The position numbers and the translations under genes are program-made. Of a DNA stretch of 64,000 nucleotides, positions 25,557 through 36,335 are shown piece by piece. The stretch spans positions 44,802-108,801 of the forward strand of contig NZ_JAZGJQ010000006.1 of NCBI RefSeq assembly GCF_036408855.1. The letters run 5' to 3'. Under the pieces are notes generated by a model. The model did not search any database, was not told the DNA's origin, and was given only the letters and a program-made list of their open reading frames with translations. Origin of the DNA: Olsenella_K absiana. GTDB lineage: Bacteria; Actinomycetota; Coriobacteriia; Coriobacteriales; Atopobiaceae. Each line of letters starts with the position of its first letter. Position 1 is the stretch's first letter.

Positions 25557-26918
25557 ATGGACGACGCCCTGTATCGCAACCACCTCGCCATCCTCGAGGA
25601 GGAGCTCGTCTGCGCGCTCGGCTGCACCGAGCCGATCGCCGTGGCCTACGCAGCCGCCCTCGCGCGCGAGGCGCTCGGCACCGCGCCCGCGCGCCTCTCC
25701 GTCACCTGCAGCGGCAACATCATCAAGAACGTGAAGAGCGTCACGGTGCCCAACTCGGGCGGGCAGCGCGGCATCGAGGCCGCGGCCCTTCTCGGTGCCG
25801 TCGGTGGCAACGCCGAGGTGGCGCTCGAGGTCCTCGAGTCGCTGACCGACGAGGACCGCGCCCGCGCGGCTGCGCTCGAGCGCGCGGGCGCCTGTGCCGT
25901 CGAGCTCGCGGAGGACGTGCCCAACCTCTACGTCCGCGTCATCGCCGAGGCGGACGGGCACGCCGGCGTGGCCTGCGTCTCCGAGCGCCACACCAACGTG
26001 GTGGAGCTCTCGCGCGACGGCGTGCCCGTCGAGGTCGCCGGCGTCTCTCCGCACGACGCCGGCGGGAACGCCGCCGGCACCGACCGCTCCCGCCTCTCGC
26101 TCGAGTCCATCTGGGAGTTCGCCCACGTGGTGGACCCAGATGACGTGCGCGGCCCCGTCGAGCGCCAGATCAGCCTCAACCGCGCCATCTCCAACGAGGG
26201 GCTGCGCGGCGACTGGGGCGCCCGGATCGGCAAGACGCTCCTGCTCACCCGGCCCGACGACATAACCTGTCGCGCCCGCGCCGTCGCGGCGGCGGGCTCC
26301 GACGCCCGCATGAGCGGCTGCGCCATGCCCGTGGTCATCAACTGCGGCAGCGGCAACCAGGGGATCACAGGCTCGGTCCCGGTCGAGGAGTACGCCCGCT
26401 ACCTGCGCGCCACCGACGAGCAGCTGCTGCGCGCCGTCGTGCTCTCCGACCTCACCTCGGTGCACGCGAAGCGCTTCATCGGCGAGCTCTCCGCGTTCTG
26501 CGGCGCCGTCACCGCGGCCGCCGGAACCGGCGCGGCCATCTGCTACCTGCGCGGCGGCTCGTTCGCTCAGTACGAGGCCACCATCGCCAACACCCTGGCC
26601 AACGTGGGCGGCATCGTCTGCGACGGCGCCAAGCCCAGCTGCGCAGCCAAGATCGCGGCCGCCGTCGACGCCGCCATCCTCGGCTGCGACATGGCGCTCG
26701 CCAACGTCGACTTCGGGCCGGGCGAGGGGCTGGTCGGAAGGACGGCCGAGGAGACCATCCGCTCCATGGGCTACGTGGGCCGCGTGGGCATGCACCCCAC
26801 CGACATCGAGATCCTGAACATCATGATCGGCAAGACCGACACGAGCGACGAGGGCTGCGCAGGGGCAGGGGGCGACGCGGGCACCCCCTACGCCACCTCG
26901 CAGGAGAGGACCCGATAG
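25557..26918 (+). CDS. L-cysteine desulfidase / UPF0597 family
   Basis: A 453-residue protein of the CyuA/YhaM (UPF0597) group, related to the serine-dehydratase alpha subunit. Members use an oxygen-sensitive iron-sulfur cluster to split L-cysteine into pyruvate, ammonia and sulfide. Signatures are VCALGCTEPIAVAYAAALA near the N-terminus, SGNIIKNVKSVTVPN, GSGNQGITGSVPV, and the C-terminal cysteines in GGIVCDGAKPSCAAK and AILGCDMAL. The ATG at 25557 is preferred to one 15 bases earlier because GGAGG sits eight bases upstream of it. It is divergent from rpsA. The last 31 bases overlap the end of the opposite-strand HMA gene. Confidence 0.88.
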   Translation: MDDALYRNHLAILEEELVCALGCTEPIAVAYAAALAREALGTAPARLSVTCSGNIIKNVKSVTVPNSGGQRGIEAAALLGAVGGNAEVALEVLESLTDEDRARAAALERAGACAVELAEDVPNLYVRVIAEADGHAGVACVSERHTNVVELSRDGVPVEVAGVSPHDAGGNAAGTDRSRLSLESIWEFAHVVDPDDVRGPVERQISLNRAISNEGLRGDWGARIGKTLLLTRPDDITCRARAVAAAGSDARMSGCAMPVVINCGSGNQGITGSVPVEEYARYLRATDEQLLRAVVLSDLTSVHAKRFIGELSAFCGAVTAAAGTGAAICYLRGGSFAQYEATIANTLANVGGIVCDGAKPSCAAKIAAAVDAAILGCDMALANVDFGPGEGLVGRTAEETIRSMGYVGRVGMHPTDIEILNIMIGKTDTSDEGCAGAGGDAGTPYATSQERTR

Positions 26919-27274
26919 CCCGCCTCGTCGACGACGCCGCGCAGGGCCGCCTCGTCGATCGGCGCCTTGGAGCGCACGTGCGCGGAGCCGTCGGCGAACG
27001 AGACCTCCGCCCAGGTGCCGCCGACGGAGTCGAGCGCGCGCGTCACGTTCCGTGCGCAGCCCTCGCAGGTCATGCCCGCGATCGAGAGGTCCGCCGCGTA
27101 CGGGTAGTGCGACTCGTCCTTGTCCGTGACCCTGACCTCTCGAAAGCGCCGCGCGGACGGCTTCGCCTTCCCGGAGCAGCAGTCGCGCCTGCCCGTGGCC
27201 GCTCCCATGGCACGGCGCGCCCCGAGGACGACGCCCAGGGCGACGAGAGCGACGATGATGACGTTGGCGACCAT
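26888..27274 (-). CDS. Membrane-anchored heavy-metal-associated (HMA) protein
   Basis: A 128-residue protein. One N-terminal membrane helix (VIIVALVALGVVLG) is followed by a basic linker with a cysteine pair (RRDCCSGKAK). The C-terminal HMA domain carries GMTCEGCARNV, binding Cu(I) or a similar soft metal through its CxxC. The layout resembles the small membrane Cys proteins that accompany metal transporters, with a chaperone domain added. The ATG at 27274 follows GGGGGT; an upstream ATG at 27322 lacks a ribosome site. No transporter gene is adjacent. Metal and partner are not known. Confidence 0.78.
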   Translation of the reverse strand: MVANVIIVALVALGVVLGARRAMGAATGRRDCCSGKAKPSARRFREVRVTDKDESHYPYAADLSIAGMTCEGCARNVTRALDSVGGTWAEVSFADGSAHVRSKAPIDEAALRGVVDEAGYRVLSCEVA

Positions 27275-27450
27275 GTATACCCCCAGTCCGTTTATGTTTG
27301 ACAAGGGTAACTGTAGCGCCATGCGGAGGGGTTGTACAGGCTTGGCTGGCATCTGCCTCCACGGGGCCAGCCGTTGAGATCCGCGGGCGATAAGGACGTC
27401 CGGCCGCGGCCGGCTGCGGGGGCCAGCGGCCCCCGCCCCGGCGCCCCCCC

Positions 27451-28047
27451 CTACTCCTCGAAGCCCGCGTCGACGGCGAGCGGGCCCGCCTTCCCGTCGG
27501 CGGCCGACGTCGCGAGCTCGTCGCACTTCTCGTTGTACTTGTGGCCGGCATGGCCCTTGACCCACACGAACTCGACGTCGTGCCTTCGCATCGCGGCCAC
27601 GAGGCGCTTCCAGAGGTCCGGGTTCTTGACCGGCTTCTTGCTCGCGGTCTTCCAGCCGTTCCTCATCCAGCCCTGGACCCAGCGCTTGTTGATGGCGTTC
27701 ACGAGGTACTGCGAGTCCGAGTGCAGCTCGACCGTGCACGGACGGCTCAGCGTCTCGAGCGCAACGATGGCCGCGAGGAGCTCCATGCGGTTGTTCGTCG
27801 TCCGACGGAAGCCCTGGGAGAGCATCTTTGAGTGCAGCCTGCCGGCGTGGTCGGAGAAGAGCAGGACCACGCCATAGCCGCCGGGACCGGGGTTCCTCCT
27901 GGCGGACCCGTCGGTGTAGGCGACCACGTGCGTCCTGGCCGTGGCGGCCGCGGAGCTGGCCGTGGCGGCCGCGGGGCCCGGCGTGCCGGCCGCGCCCGCG
28001 GGGCCGGAGAGACCGCCCTGCCGCACGAACTCGTCGAAGCTCGCCAT
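27451..28047 (-). CDS. rnhA: Ribonuclease HI
   Basis: Degrades RNA in RNA-DNA hybrids, 198 residues. Catalytic carboxylates are seen in AYTDGSARRNPGPGGYG (D), NNRMELLA (E), LHSDSQYLVNAI (D) and NEKCDELA (D). A 38-residue Ala/Gly/Pro-rich N-terminal segment precedes the nuclease fold; it lacks the hybrid-binding motif found in some RNases H. The ATG starts two bases after the polA stop, so the two are one transcript, joining primer removal with gap filling. Confidence 0.93.
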   Translation of the reverse strand: MASFDEFVRQGGLSGPAGAAGTPGPAAATASSAAATARTHVVAYTDGSARRNPGPGGYGVVLLFSDHAGRLHSKMLSQGFRRTTNNRMELLAAIVALETLSRPCTVELHSDSQYLVNAINKRWVQGWMRNGWKTASKKPVKNPDLWKRLVAAMRRHDVEFVWVKGHAGHKYNEKCDELATSAADGKAGPLAVDAGFEE

Positions 28048-28048
28048 C

Positions 28049-30787
28049 CTACTTCGCCTCCGCCCAGTTGTCGCCGAACGAGACCTCCGCGATGAGGGGC
28101 ACCCTGAGCTCTACCACGCCCTCCATGGCCTCCTTCACGAGCGCGGAGCAGACCTCGACCTCGGAGGCGGGCACCTCGAAGTCCAGCTCGTCGTGGATCT
28201 GCAGCACGAGCTTGCTCCTGAGGCCCCTCTCGCGCAGCATGCCCGGCACGCGGGTCATGGCGATCTTGATGATGTCGGCCGCGGTGCCCTGCATCGGGTG
28301 GTTCATGGCCGTGCGCTCCGCGAAGGAGCGCAGCTGGTAGTTGCGCGACGCGATGTCCTTGCAGTGGCGCTTGCGCCCGTACATCGTCTGCACGTACCTG
28401 TGCTCGTGCGCGAAGGCGATCTGGGCGTCGAGGAAGGCGCGCACGCCGGGGTACGCCTCGAAGTAGCGGTCGATCATCTCCTGCGCCTCCGCGCGCGGGA
28501 TCTTGAGCGAGCTTGCGAGCCCATAGGCCTGCTGGCCGTACACGATGCCGAAGTTCACCGCCTTGGCGCGGCTGCGCATCTGCGGCGTCACCTCGTCGAA
28601 GGGCACCTTGAAGACGCGCGCCGCCGTGGAGCGGTGGAAGTCCTCGCCCTCGCAGAAGGCCTCGATCAGGTGCTCGTCACCCGAGAGGTGCGCGAGCAGC
28701 CTCAGCTCAATCTGCGAGTAGTCGCAGGCGAGGAAGACCGAGCCCTCGGGCACCGTGAACGCCGTGCGCACGCGGTGGCCCAGCTGGGACCGGGTGGGGA
28801 TGTTCTGCAGGTTGGGGTCGGAGCTCGAGAGGCGCCCCGTCGCCGCGACCGTCTGGTTGAGCGTGGTGTGGATGCGGTGGTCGCCCGCGATCAGGGCGGG
28901 CAGGGCGTCCAGGTAGGTGCTCTTGATCTTGGCGCGCTCGCGGTAGTCGAGGACCTCCTGCACGCGCGGGTCCGTGGCGGCAAGGTCGCCCAGGGTCTTG
29001 GCGTTGGTGGAGTAGAAGCCCTTGCGGGTCTTCTTGAGGCCCGCCGTCGGGAGCCCCCACACGTCGAAGAGCACGTGGGAGAGCTGCTGGGGCGAGTCGA
29101 CGTTGAAGTCCTCCCCCGCCTCCTCGTGGATGTGGGCGACCATCGCGTCCACCTCGGCGCCGAGCTCGGCGGACTGCTGGCGCAGCCGCTCCGGGTCGAC
29201 GTAGAGGCCGGTGCGCTCCATCTCCATGAGGACGGGGAGCAGCGGCATCTCCATCTCGCGGAAGAGCTTGGCGGAGCCGTCCTTCTCGAGAAGGTCATCG
29301 AGCACCGGGACGAGCAGGCGGGCGGCGACGGCGTCGAGCGCCTCGGCGGGCAGCTCGTCTGTGGGCTCTGGCAGGTGGGTCTCGGGCAGGCGCGTGGCGA
29401 GCACCGCCGCGGGCGAGAAGTCCGTGCGGTCGGACTCGAGCAGGTAGTCGGCGACGCCGACGTCAAAGATGCGCGCGGGGTCCACGTCCTTCTCGCCGAA
29501 GAGGGCGGGTTTTGAGGAGTCCGCGGGGTAGGCGAGGTGCAGGACGGCCTTGACGTCGCCGGAGGCGAGCCTGCCCTCCCCGACCAGGCGCGCGACCGCG
29601 CCGGCCACGACGCCTGCCCCGGGGTCGGCCGCGTCGCCGCCAGCCGCGTCGACCAGGTGCAGCAGGCTGTTCCCGTCGAAGAGCCACAGCTCCGCCGCGG
29701 GCGCCTCGTCGAAGAGCGACTGCTGGCCCTTCCTGCTCCCGGGGGCGACCCTCGTCGCGGAGACCCAGCCGCCCCCCTTGACGGCAGCCCCCAGCGCCTC
29801 GAGCGCCTCCTCGCCCTCGAGCACGGGCGGGACGTCGAATTCCGCAGGTGCGGGCGCGGGCGCGGCCGGCCCCGCCCCCTTGTCCGAGAGGCGCACGAGC
29901 CTTGCCGTCATGCCGGTGAAGCCCAGCTCGGAGAAGGCTCGCGTCACCTCTGCGGGGTCGAAGGTCGGGAACTTGGCGCTCGCGAGGTCGACGTCGATCG
30001 GCGCGTCCCTGCGGATGGTCGCGACCTTGCGGCTGAGCAGGGCGTCGTCCACGTGGGCGCGCAGGTTCTCGCCCATCTTGCCCTTCACCTCGTCGGCGTG
30101 GGCGATGACCTCGTCCAGGCTGCCGTACTTGACGATGAGGGCGGCCGCCTTCTTAGGGCCGATGCCGGGGACGCCCGGGATGTTGTCGGAGGTGTCGCCC
30201 TTGAGGCCGTAGAAGTCCGGCACGAGCGCGGGCGTGATCCCGTGGTAGAGGTCGTCGACGCTCTCGGGGTCCATGATGGCCACGTCCGAGACGCCCTTCT
30301 TGGTGGAGACGATCCTCACGTGGTCGGTCGCGAGCTGGTACATGTCGCGGTCGCCGGTGAAGAGGTACATCTCGTAGCCGGCCTCCTCGCCGCGGCGGGC
30401 GAGCGTGCCGAGGATGTCGTCGCCCTCCCAGCCCTCGCACTCCACGACGGGCACGTCGAGGGCGCGCAGCAGGTCCTTCACCATGGGGAACTGCTCGTGG
30501 AGCGAGGGGTCCATGGGCGGGCGCTGGGCCTTGTACTGCGGGAGCATGTCCATGCGCACCTGCGGCTTGCCCTTGTCGAAGGCGCAGATGACGCCATCGG
30601 GCCGGAAGGACTCGACGAGCTTGATGAACATGTTGAAGAACCCGAAGAGGGCGTTGGTGGAGCGCCCGTCCGGGGCGCTCATGGGCTGGCGGATCGCGTG
30701 GAAGGCGCGGTGCATCAGGGAGTTGCCGTCGATGACGGCGATGGTGCGGCGCGGCTCCTCCGCCGTCGCCGGGCTGGGCTGGGGCAT
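28049..30787 (-). CDS. polA: DNA polymerase I
   Basis: A 912-residue repair and Okazaki-fragment polymerase. The 5' nuclease domain begins IAVIDGNSLMHRAFHA and includes YLFTGDRDMYQL and GLKGDTSDNIPGVPGIG. The polymerase domain has DYSQIELRLLAHLSGDE, RAKAVNFGIVYGQQAYGLA and QIHDELDFEV. The middle domain lacks the DxE and other metal ligands of the 3'-5' exonuclease, so proofreading is probably absent, as in many Gram-positive PolA proteins. The ATG at 30787 has AAAGGAA upstream; the in-frame extension to 30913 is not supported. Confidence 0.96.
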   Translation of the reverse strand: MPQPSPATAEEPRRTIAVIDGNSLMHRAFHAIRQPMSAPDGRSTNALFGFFNMFIKLVESFRPDGVICAFDKGKPQVRMDMLPQYKAQRPPMDPSLHEQFPMVKDLLRALDVPVVECEGWEGDDILGTLARRGEEAGYEMYLFTGDRDMYQLATDHVRIVSTKKGVSDVAIMDPESVDDLYHGITPALVPDFYGLKGDTSDNIPGVPGIGPKKAAALIVKYGSLDEVIAHADEVKGKMGENLRAHVDDALLSRKVATIRRDAPIDVDLASAKFPTFDPAEVTRAFSELGFTGMTARLVRLSDKGAGPAAPAPAPAEFDVPPVLEGEEALEALGAAVKGGGWVSATRVAPGSRKGQQSLFDEAPAAELWLFDGNSLLHLVDAAGGDAADPGAGVVAGAVARLVGEGRLASGDVKAVLHLAYPADSSKPALFGEKDVDPARIFDVGVADYLLESDRTDFSPAAVLATRLPETHLPEPTDELPAEALDAVAARLLVPVLDDLLEKDGSAKLFREMEMPLLPVLMEMERTGLYVDPERLRQQSAELGAEVDAMVAHIHEEAGEDFNVDSPQQLSHVLFDVWGLPTAGLKKTRKGFYSTNAKTLGDLAATDPRVQEVLDYRERAKIKSTYLDALPALIAGDHRIHTTLNQTVAATGRLSSSDPNLQNIPTRSQLGHRVRTAFTVPEGSVFLACDYSQIELRLLAHLSGDEHLIEAFCEGEDFHRSTAARVFKVPFDEVTPQMRSRAKAVNFGIVYGQQAYGLASSLKIPRAEAQEMIDRYFEAYPGVRAFLDAQIAFAHEHRYVQTMYGRKRHCKDIASRNYQLRSFAERTAMNHPMQGTAADIIKIAMTRVPGMLRERGLRSKLVLQIHDELDFEVPASEVEVCSALVKEAMEGVVELRVPLIAEVSFGDNWAEAK

Positions 30788-31028
30788 GGGCTTCCTTTCT
30801 CGTACGTGTCCACCCATTGTAGCCAAGCGCTTGCGACGGCATCCGCCGAGGAGGCGCGCGCGAGGCGCCGGGACACGATACAATCTATGCAAGCAAGTGC
30901 AACTGCATGTCAATTCCGCCTTAATTTTCGCGTAACAAGCGACACTTAAGGTGGTTTCATGCAGCGCGCCGACCGAGCGCGCGGCGAGCTCGACCTATTC
31001 GCTCGACCTATTCGAGAAAGGCGGGTCA

Positions 31029-33119
<2,091 letters not shown>

Positions 33120-33152
33120 GGCCGGCTCCGAGCGAGCGAGGGCAAGACGAGA

Positions 33153-33189
33153 GGAGGGGGCGTCCCGGGTCAGCCGGGGCGCCCCCTCC
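33153..33189 (+). terminator. Terminator of glnN
   Basis: A 16-base-pair stem, 33153-33168 with 33174-33189 (one G-U pair), 5-base loop, then CTTGTCGC. It starts 34 bases after the stop codon. Confidence 0.7.
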
Positions 33190-33271
33190 CTTGTCGCACG
33201 ACGCGCCCGAGGCGAGCGGCAGGCGGCTGGACGGCCCGAGGAAGGCCCTCCCGCCGGCCCCTCGCCAGGCT

Positions 33272-33829
33272 CTACAGGTCGTCAGGCTGGCCGACGTCCG
33301 GGTCCTTGAGCCTGATTCCGCTCGCCACCTCCGAGACGCCGTCGACGACGAGCGCGCAGGCGCACAGGAGCATGCCCACGGCCGTGGAGAAGACCGGCGT
33401 GGCCACCACGAAGGCGCCCAGGAGGATGGTCAGCACCCCCATCGCGAGGCGGGCGCCCCAGTGGTGGTCGGCCACCCCCCTGAGGTCGAGCGCCTCGAAG
33501 ACGTCGTTAATGCCCGTGAGGATGATGTAGAGGCCGATCAGCGACCAGATGAAGAGGACGAAGACCGTCGGCGCCATGACCATGATGATGCCGGGGACGA
33601 TTTCTGCCAGGGCGACCGTGAGGTCGGCCACGACCTCGGTCTCGGGGTTGCGCCGCACGAAGGACGTGACCAGCGTGATCACGCCCGCGACCACGAGCGT
33701 CCAACCGACGACCTCGACGAGGGAGCTCGTCGCGGCGATGGGGTACAGGAAGATGATCACCCCGAGGACGATGAGGGCGACACCCGTGAGGATGATGGTC
33801 GCGCGCGCCCTCTTGAAGAGCTTGCCCAT
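33272..33829 (-). CDS. HdeD/DUF308-family membrane protein
   Basis: A 185-residue integral membrane protein with about six helices, starting near IILTGVALIVLGVIIFLYP. This start (helix, Pro, then a second helix VVGWTLVVAGVITLV) and the internal duplication are typical of HdeD-like proteins. HdeD is linked to acid resistance in E. coli, but most relatives have unknown roles. It ends in a charged tail. It stands alone between glnN and a divergent phospholipase-like gene. Confidence 0.8.
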   Translation of the reverse strand: MGKLFKRARATIILTGVALIVLGVIIFLYPIAATSSLVEVVGWTLVVAGVITLVTSFVRRNPETEVVADLTVALAEIVPGIIMVMAPTVFVLFIWSLIGLYIILTGINDVFEALDLRGVADHHWGARLAMGVLTILLGAFVVATPVFSTAVGMLLCACALVVDGVSEVASGIRLKDPDVGQPDDL

Positions 33830-34055
33830 AGCTGCCTCCTATCCCTTGGCGGCGAGAGCCACCGCGCGGGGCCTTCGTATGCACGCACCGGAACCGGACG
33901 ACCCCAGGGCCCGGGCACCGAGGGGAATATACCCCATCGATCCCGACAAGTCCGGCGGGCGGCCTTTCTCTTCCCCTACGTTTTGCGGTACCCTAGTCCG
34001 GCGTAAACGCAATTATGGACAAAAACAACACATTGCCCCGGAATCGAGAACACCG

Positions 34056-34985
34056 ATGCCCGCACTCATAACCCACCACCTCTTCGGCGAGGCCGCCGTC
34101 ACCTCCCTGCCCGAGGGGCTCGTCCAAGGCCAGGAGGAGCTCTTGGCCTTCCTCATGGGCAACCAGGGGCCGGACCCCTTCTTCGCGCGCTTCTCCACCC
34201 GGCCGGACAAGGCCGCCGTGGCACACCGCCTCGCGCACGAGATGCACGAGGAGCACGTCGCCGGCGCCTTCGTCTGCCTGCGCCAGGCCGTCACCCACCT
34301 CTGGGAGGAGGACAAGGGCGTCGGTCGCGCCTTCGTCCTCGGCATGGCCGGCCACTACCTGCTCGACCGCACCGCGCACCCCCTCGTCTTCGCCGAGCAG
34401 GACGCCATCTGCGAGGCGGGGGTGGGCCTCGAGGGCGCCGGCGTGGACGTGCACGCCGTGATCGAGAGCGACATCGACACCTGGATGCTCTGGCAGGAGC
34501 GCCACGCGACCGTGCTGGACTGCCCGCCCGACATGGAGCTGGCCCTGACCTCACGCATCGCCCGCGTGGCCGGCGCGCTCTTCTCGCAGGTAGCGTGGCA
34601 GGTGTACGACCTGCGCGTCGGAGCCGACGAGTTCGGCCGCTCCGTACGCGACTACGCCTTCGTCTACCGCCGCATCGAGCCGGCAGGCTCCATGCGCTGC
34701 GATGGCTACGCCGCCATCGAGAGGCTCCTCCGGCCGCACTCCCACCTGCGCGCGATGGCGCACCAGGTGCTCAGGAGCGACGAGTGCGCCTCCGCCAACC
34801 TCGAGCGACACCCGTGGACGGACCCGTCGACCGGCGAGGTCTCCTGCGACAGCTTCGCCGACCTCTACCACAAGGCCCTGGCGGACTACGCGGGCTTCGT
34901 CGAGTCCTACGTGCGCGGCGGCGGCCTCAACGTGGAGGAGATCGTCTGCGGCATCAACTACGACGGCGTGAGGGGCACGCACTAG
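34056..34985 (+). CDS. Zinc-dependent phospholipase C-like protein
   Basis: A 309-residue protein resembling the PF00882 zinc-dependent phospholipase C group. It starts MPALITHHLFGEAA and has the His/Asp pattern of that fold: MGNQGPDPFF, HRLAHEMHEEHV, GMAGHYLLDRTAHPLV. These would bind the zinc ions. No signal peptide is visible, so it is probably cytoplasmic and may not be a secreted toxin-type enzyme. The ATG at 34056 has only a weak purine-rich site upstream (GAATCGAGAA). The substrate is unknown. Confidence 0.75.
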   Translation: MPALITHHLFGEAAVTSLPEGLVQGQEELLAFLMGNQGPDPFFARFSTRPDKAAVAHRLAHEMHEEHVAGAFVCLRQAVTHLWEEDKGVGRAFVLGMAGHYLLDRTAHPLVFAEQDAICEAGVGLEGAGVDVHAVIESDIDTWMLWQERHATVLDCPPDMELALTSRIARVAGALFSQVAWQVYDLRVGADEFGRSVRDYAFVYRRIEPAGSMRCDGYAAIERLLRPHSHLRAMAHQVLRSDECASANLERHPWTDPSTGEVSCDSFADLYHKALADYAGFVESYVRGGGLNVEEIVCGINYDGVRGTH

Positions 34986-35040
34986 CCCTGGGCGAGAAGG
35001 ACCTGGCGCTGCGGGCTGTCTGCCCGCGCGGGGCGTGCGC

Positions 35041-36174
35041 CTAGCCCCTCGGCCGGTTCCTGCGCGAATCCTCCCGCCGCCCGGGCTGCCTCGCCGCCTG
35101 GTCCTTCGGACCCGACGGCCCCTGGGCGCCCGTCCGCTTGGTCGGACGAGGCCTCTCCTGGCGGTCCTGGCGCTGCGGACGCAGGCCCAGCCTCGTCTGC
35201 CCGGACGGGCGCGACTGCGCCTGCGAGGGGCGCTGCTGACCGCGCGCCGGCCTCTGCTGGCCTGCCGCCGGGCGCTCCTGCGCGCGCGCCGGCCTCTGCC
35301 TGCCTGCCGTCGGGCGCTGACGGGACTGCCCCCGCTCGGGGCGCTCGGCGGCGCGACGGCGCGACCCCTCCTGAGTCGTGCCCTCGGACGTCCCGCGCCT
35401 TGCAGGCTGCTGCGAGGGCCTTCGCGCGGGCCTGCCCATGTCCTTGGAGGTGACGGAGGGGCGCTCGACGGTCCGTGCGGGCCGCCGCTCTCGCCTCAGA
35501 TGCCGATCGTCCGCGCCGCCAGTGTCACTAGGCTGCCGCCGCTCCCCCTCGGCCTCCTGGAGCCGCGCCGTGCGACGCGGGCGGTGCCGCTCGGCGGGAC
35601 GACGAGCGGCGTCGCCCTCCGCCCGTGGCCCCTCTCGCCCCTCGGCCGCGTCGGCGCCCTCCCCTCCCGGGACGTGCGCGCACAGGCGGAGCATCCTCGT
35701 CGGGACGACGAGCAGCAAGAGGAGCACGAGCGCGGCGCAGACGTAGTCGCCCGTGGCCGGCGCGCCGTAGAGGAGGGCGCAGCCGAGCAGCACGAAGGCG
35801 GCGAGCATCGCGGAGGCGAGCTTGCCGAAGAGCGTGTGACGCTCCCGACGCGCCATCCACGCCACGATCGAGACCAGCGGCGCGGTGAGGGCGAGCAGCG
35901 CCATCGGAAGCAGGATCTTGCGGGAGAGCCCCTCGTAGGTCATGGAGGTGGCCAGCACGGCCGTCTCCACCAGGCCTAAGTTCAGGGGGATGGCGCCGAA
36001 CACGGCCTCGCGCGCGTCCGCGAGGTGGACGGCGAGGATCACGTTCACGAGCACCCAGGGCGCGAAGTGCAGGAGCACCGCCGGGGAGCCCACGAGGGCG
36101 ACGTCGAACGTGACGGAGACGATCCCGCCGATCATGCCGAGCAGCAACAGGATGATAGTCTCTGCTACCCGCAC
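35041..36174 (-). CDS. Membrane protein with long Arg/Gln/Pro-rich tail, unknown function
   Basis: About 377 residues. The first about 165 hold five or six membrane helices (ETIILLLLGMIGGIVS, LLHFAPWVLVNVILAVHLA, ILLPMALLALTAPLV, ASAMLAAFVLLGCALLYG, YVCAALVLLLLLVVP). The remaining about 210 are extremely basic and disordered, with short near-repeats such as GQQRPARGQQRPSQAQ. The GTG at 36174 has GGGGAGG upstream and is given; an ATG at 36228 would add 18 residues. I do not recognise the family. The tail could bind nucleic acid or acidic polymers, which is inference only. Confidence 0.65.
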   Translation of the reverse strand: MRVAETIILLLLGMIGGIVSVTFDVALVGSPAVLLHFAPWVLVNVILAVHLADAREAVFGAIPLNLGLVETAVLATSMTYEGLSRKILLPMALLALTAPLVSIVAWMARRERHTLFGKLASAMLAAFVLLGCALLYGAPATGDYVCAALVLLLLLVVPTRMLRLCAHVPGGEGADAAEGREGPRAEGDAARRPAERHRPRRTARLQEAEGERRQPSDTGGADDRHLRRERRPARTVERPSVTSKDMGRPARRPSQQPARRGTSEGTTQEGSRRRAAERPERGQSRQRPTAGRQRPARAQERPAAGQQRPARGQQRPSQAQSRPSGQTRLGLRPQRQDRQERPRPTKRTGAQGPSGPKDQAARQPGRREDSRRNRPRG

Positions 36175-36289
36175 GACGCCTCCCCGTAGCTCAAGGCCAC
36201 TTCCTCCGGCCCCGTTGGAAAATTCCATACTTCCTTAAGTTATCACAGAGGACAAAAGCACGAGGTCACACGGGCCGTATTACATGCGC

Positions 36290-36319
36290 TCTGCGCAAGG
36301 GCGCACGCCCTTGCGCAGA
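36290..36319 (-). terminator. ligA terminator hairpin
   Basis: TCTGCGCAAGGGC (36290-36302) pairs perfectly with GCCCTTGCGCAGA (36307-36319) across GCAC. It starts 17 bases past the ligA stop on the minus strand; no clear T-run. Confidence 0.6.
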
Positions 36320-36335
36320 CGGTCGGCGCGGTCCC

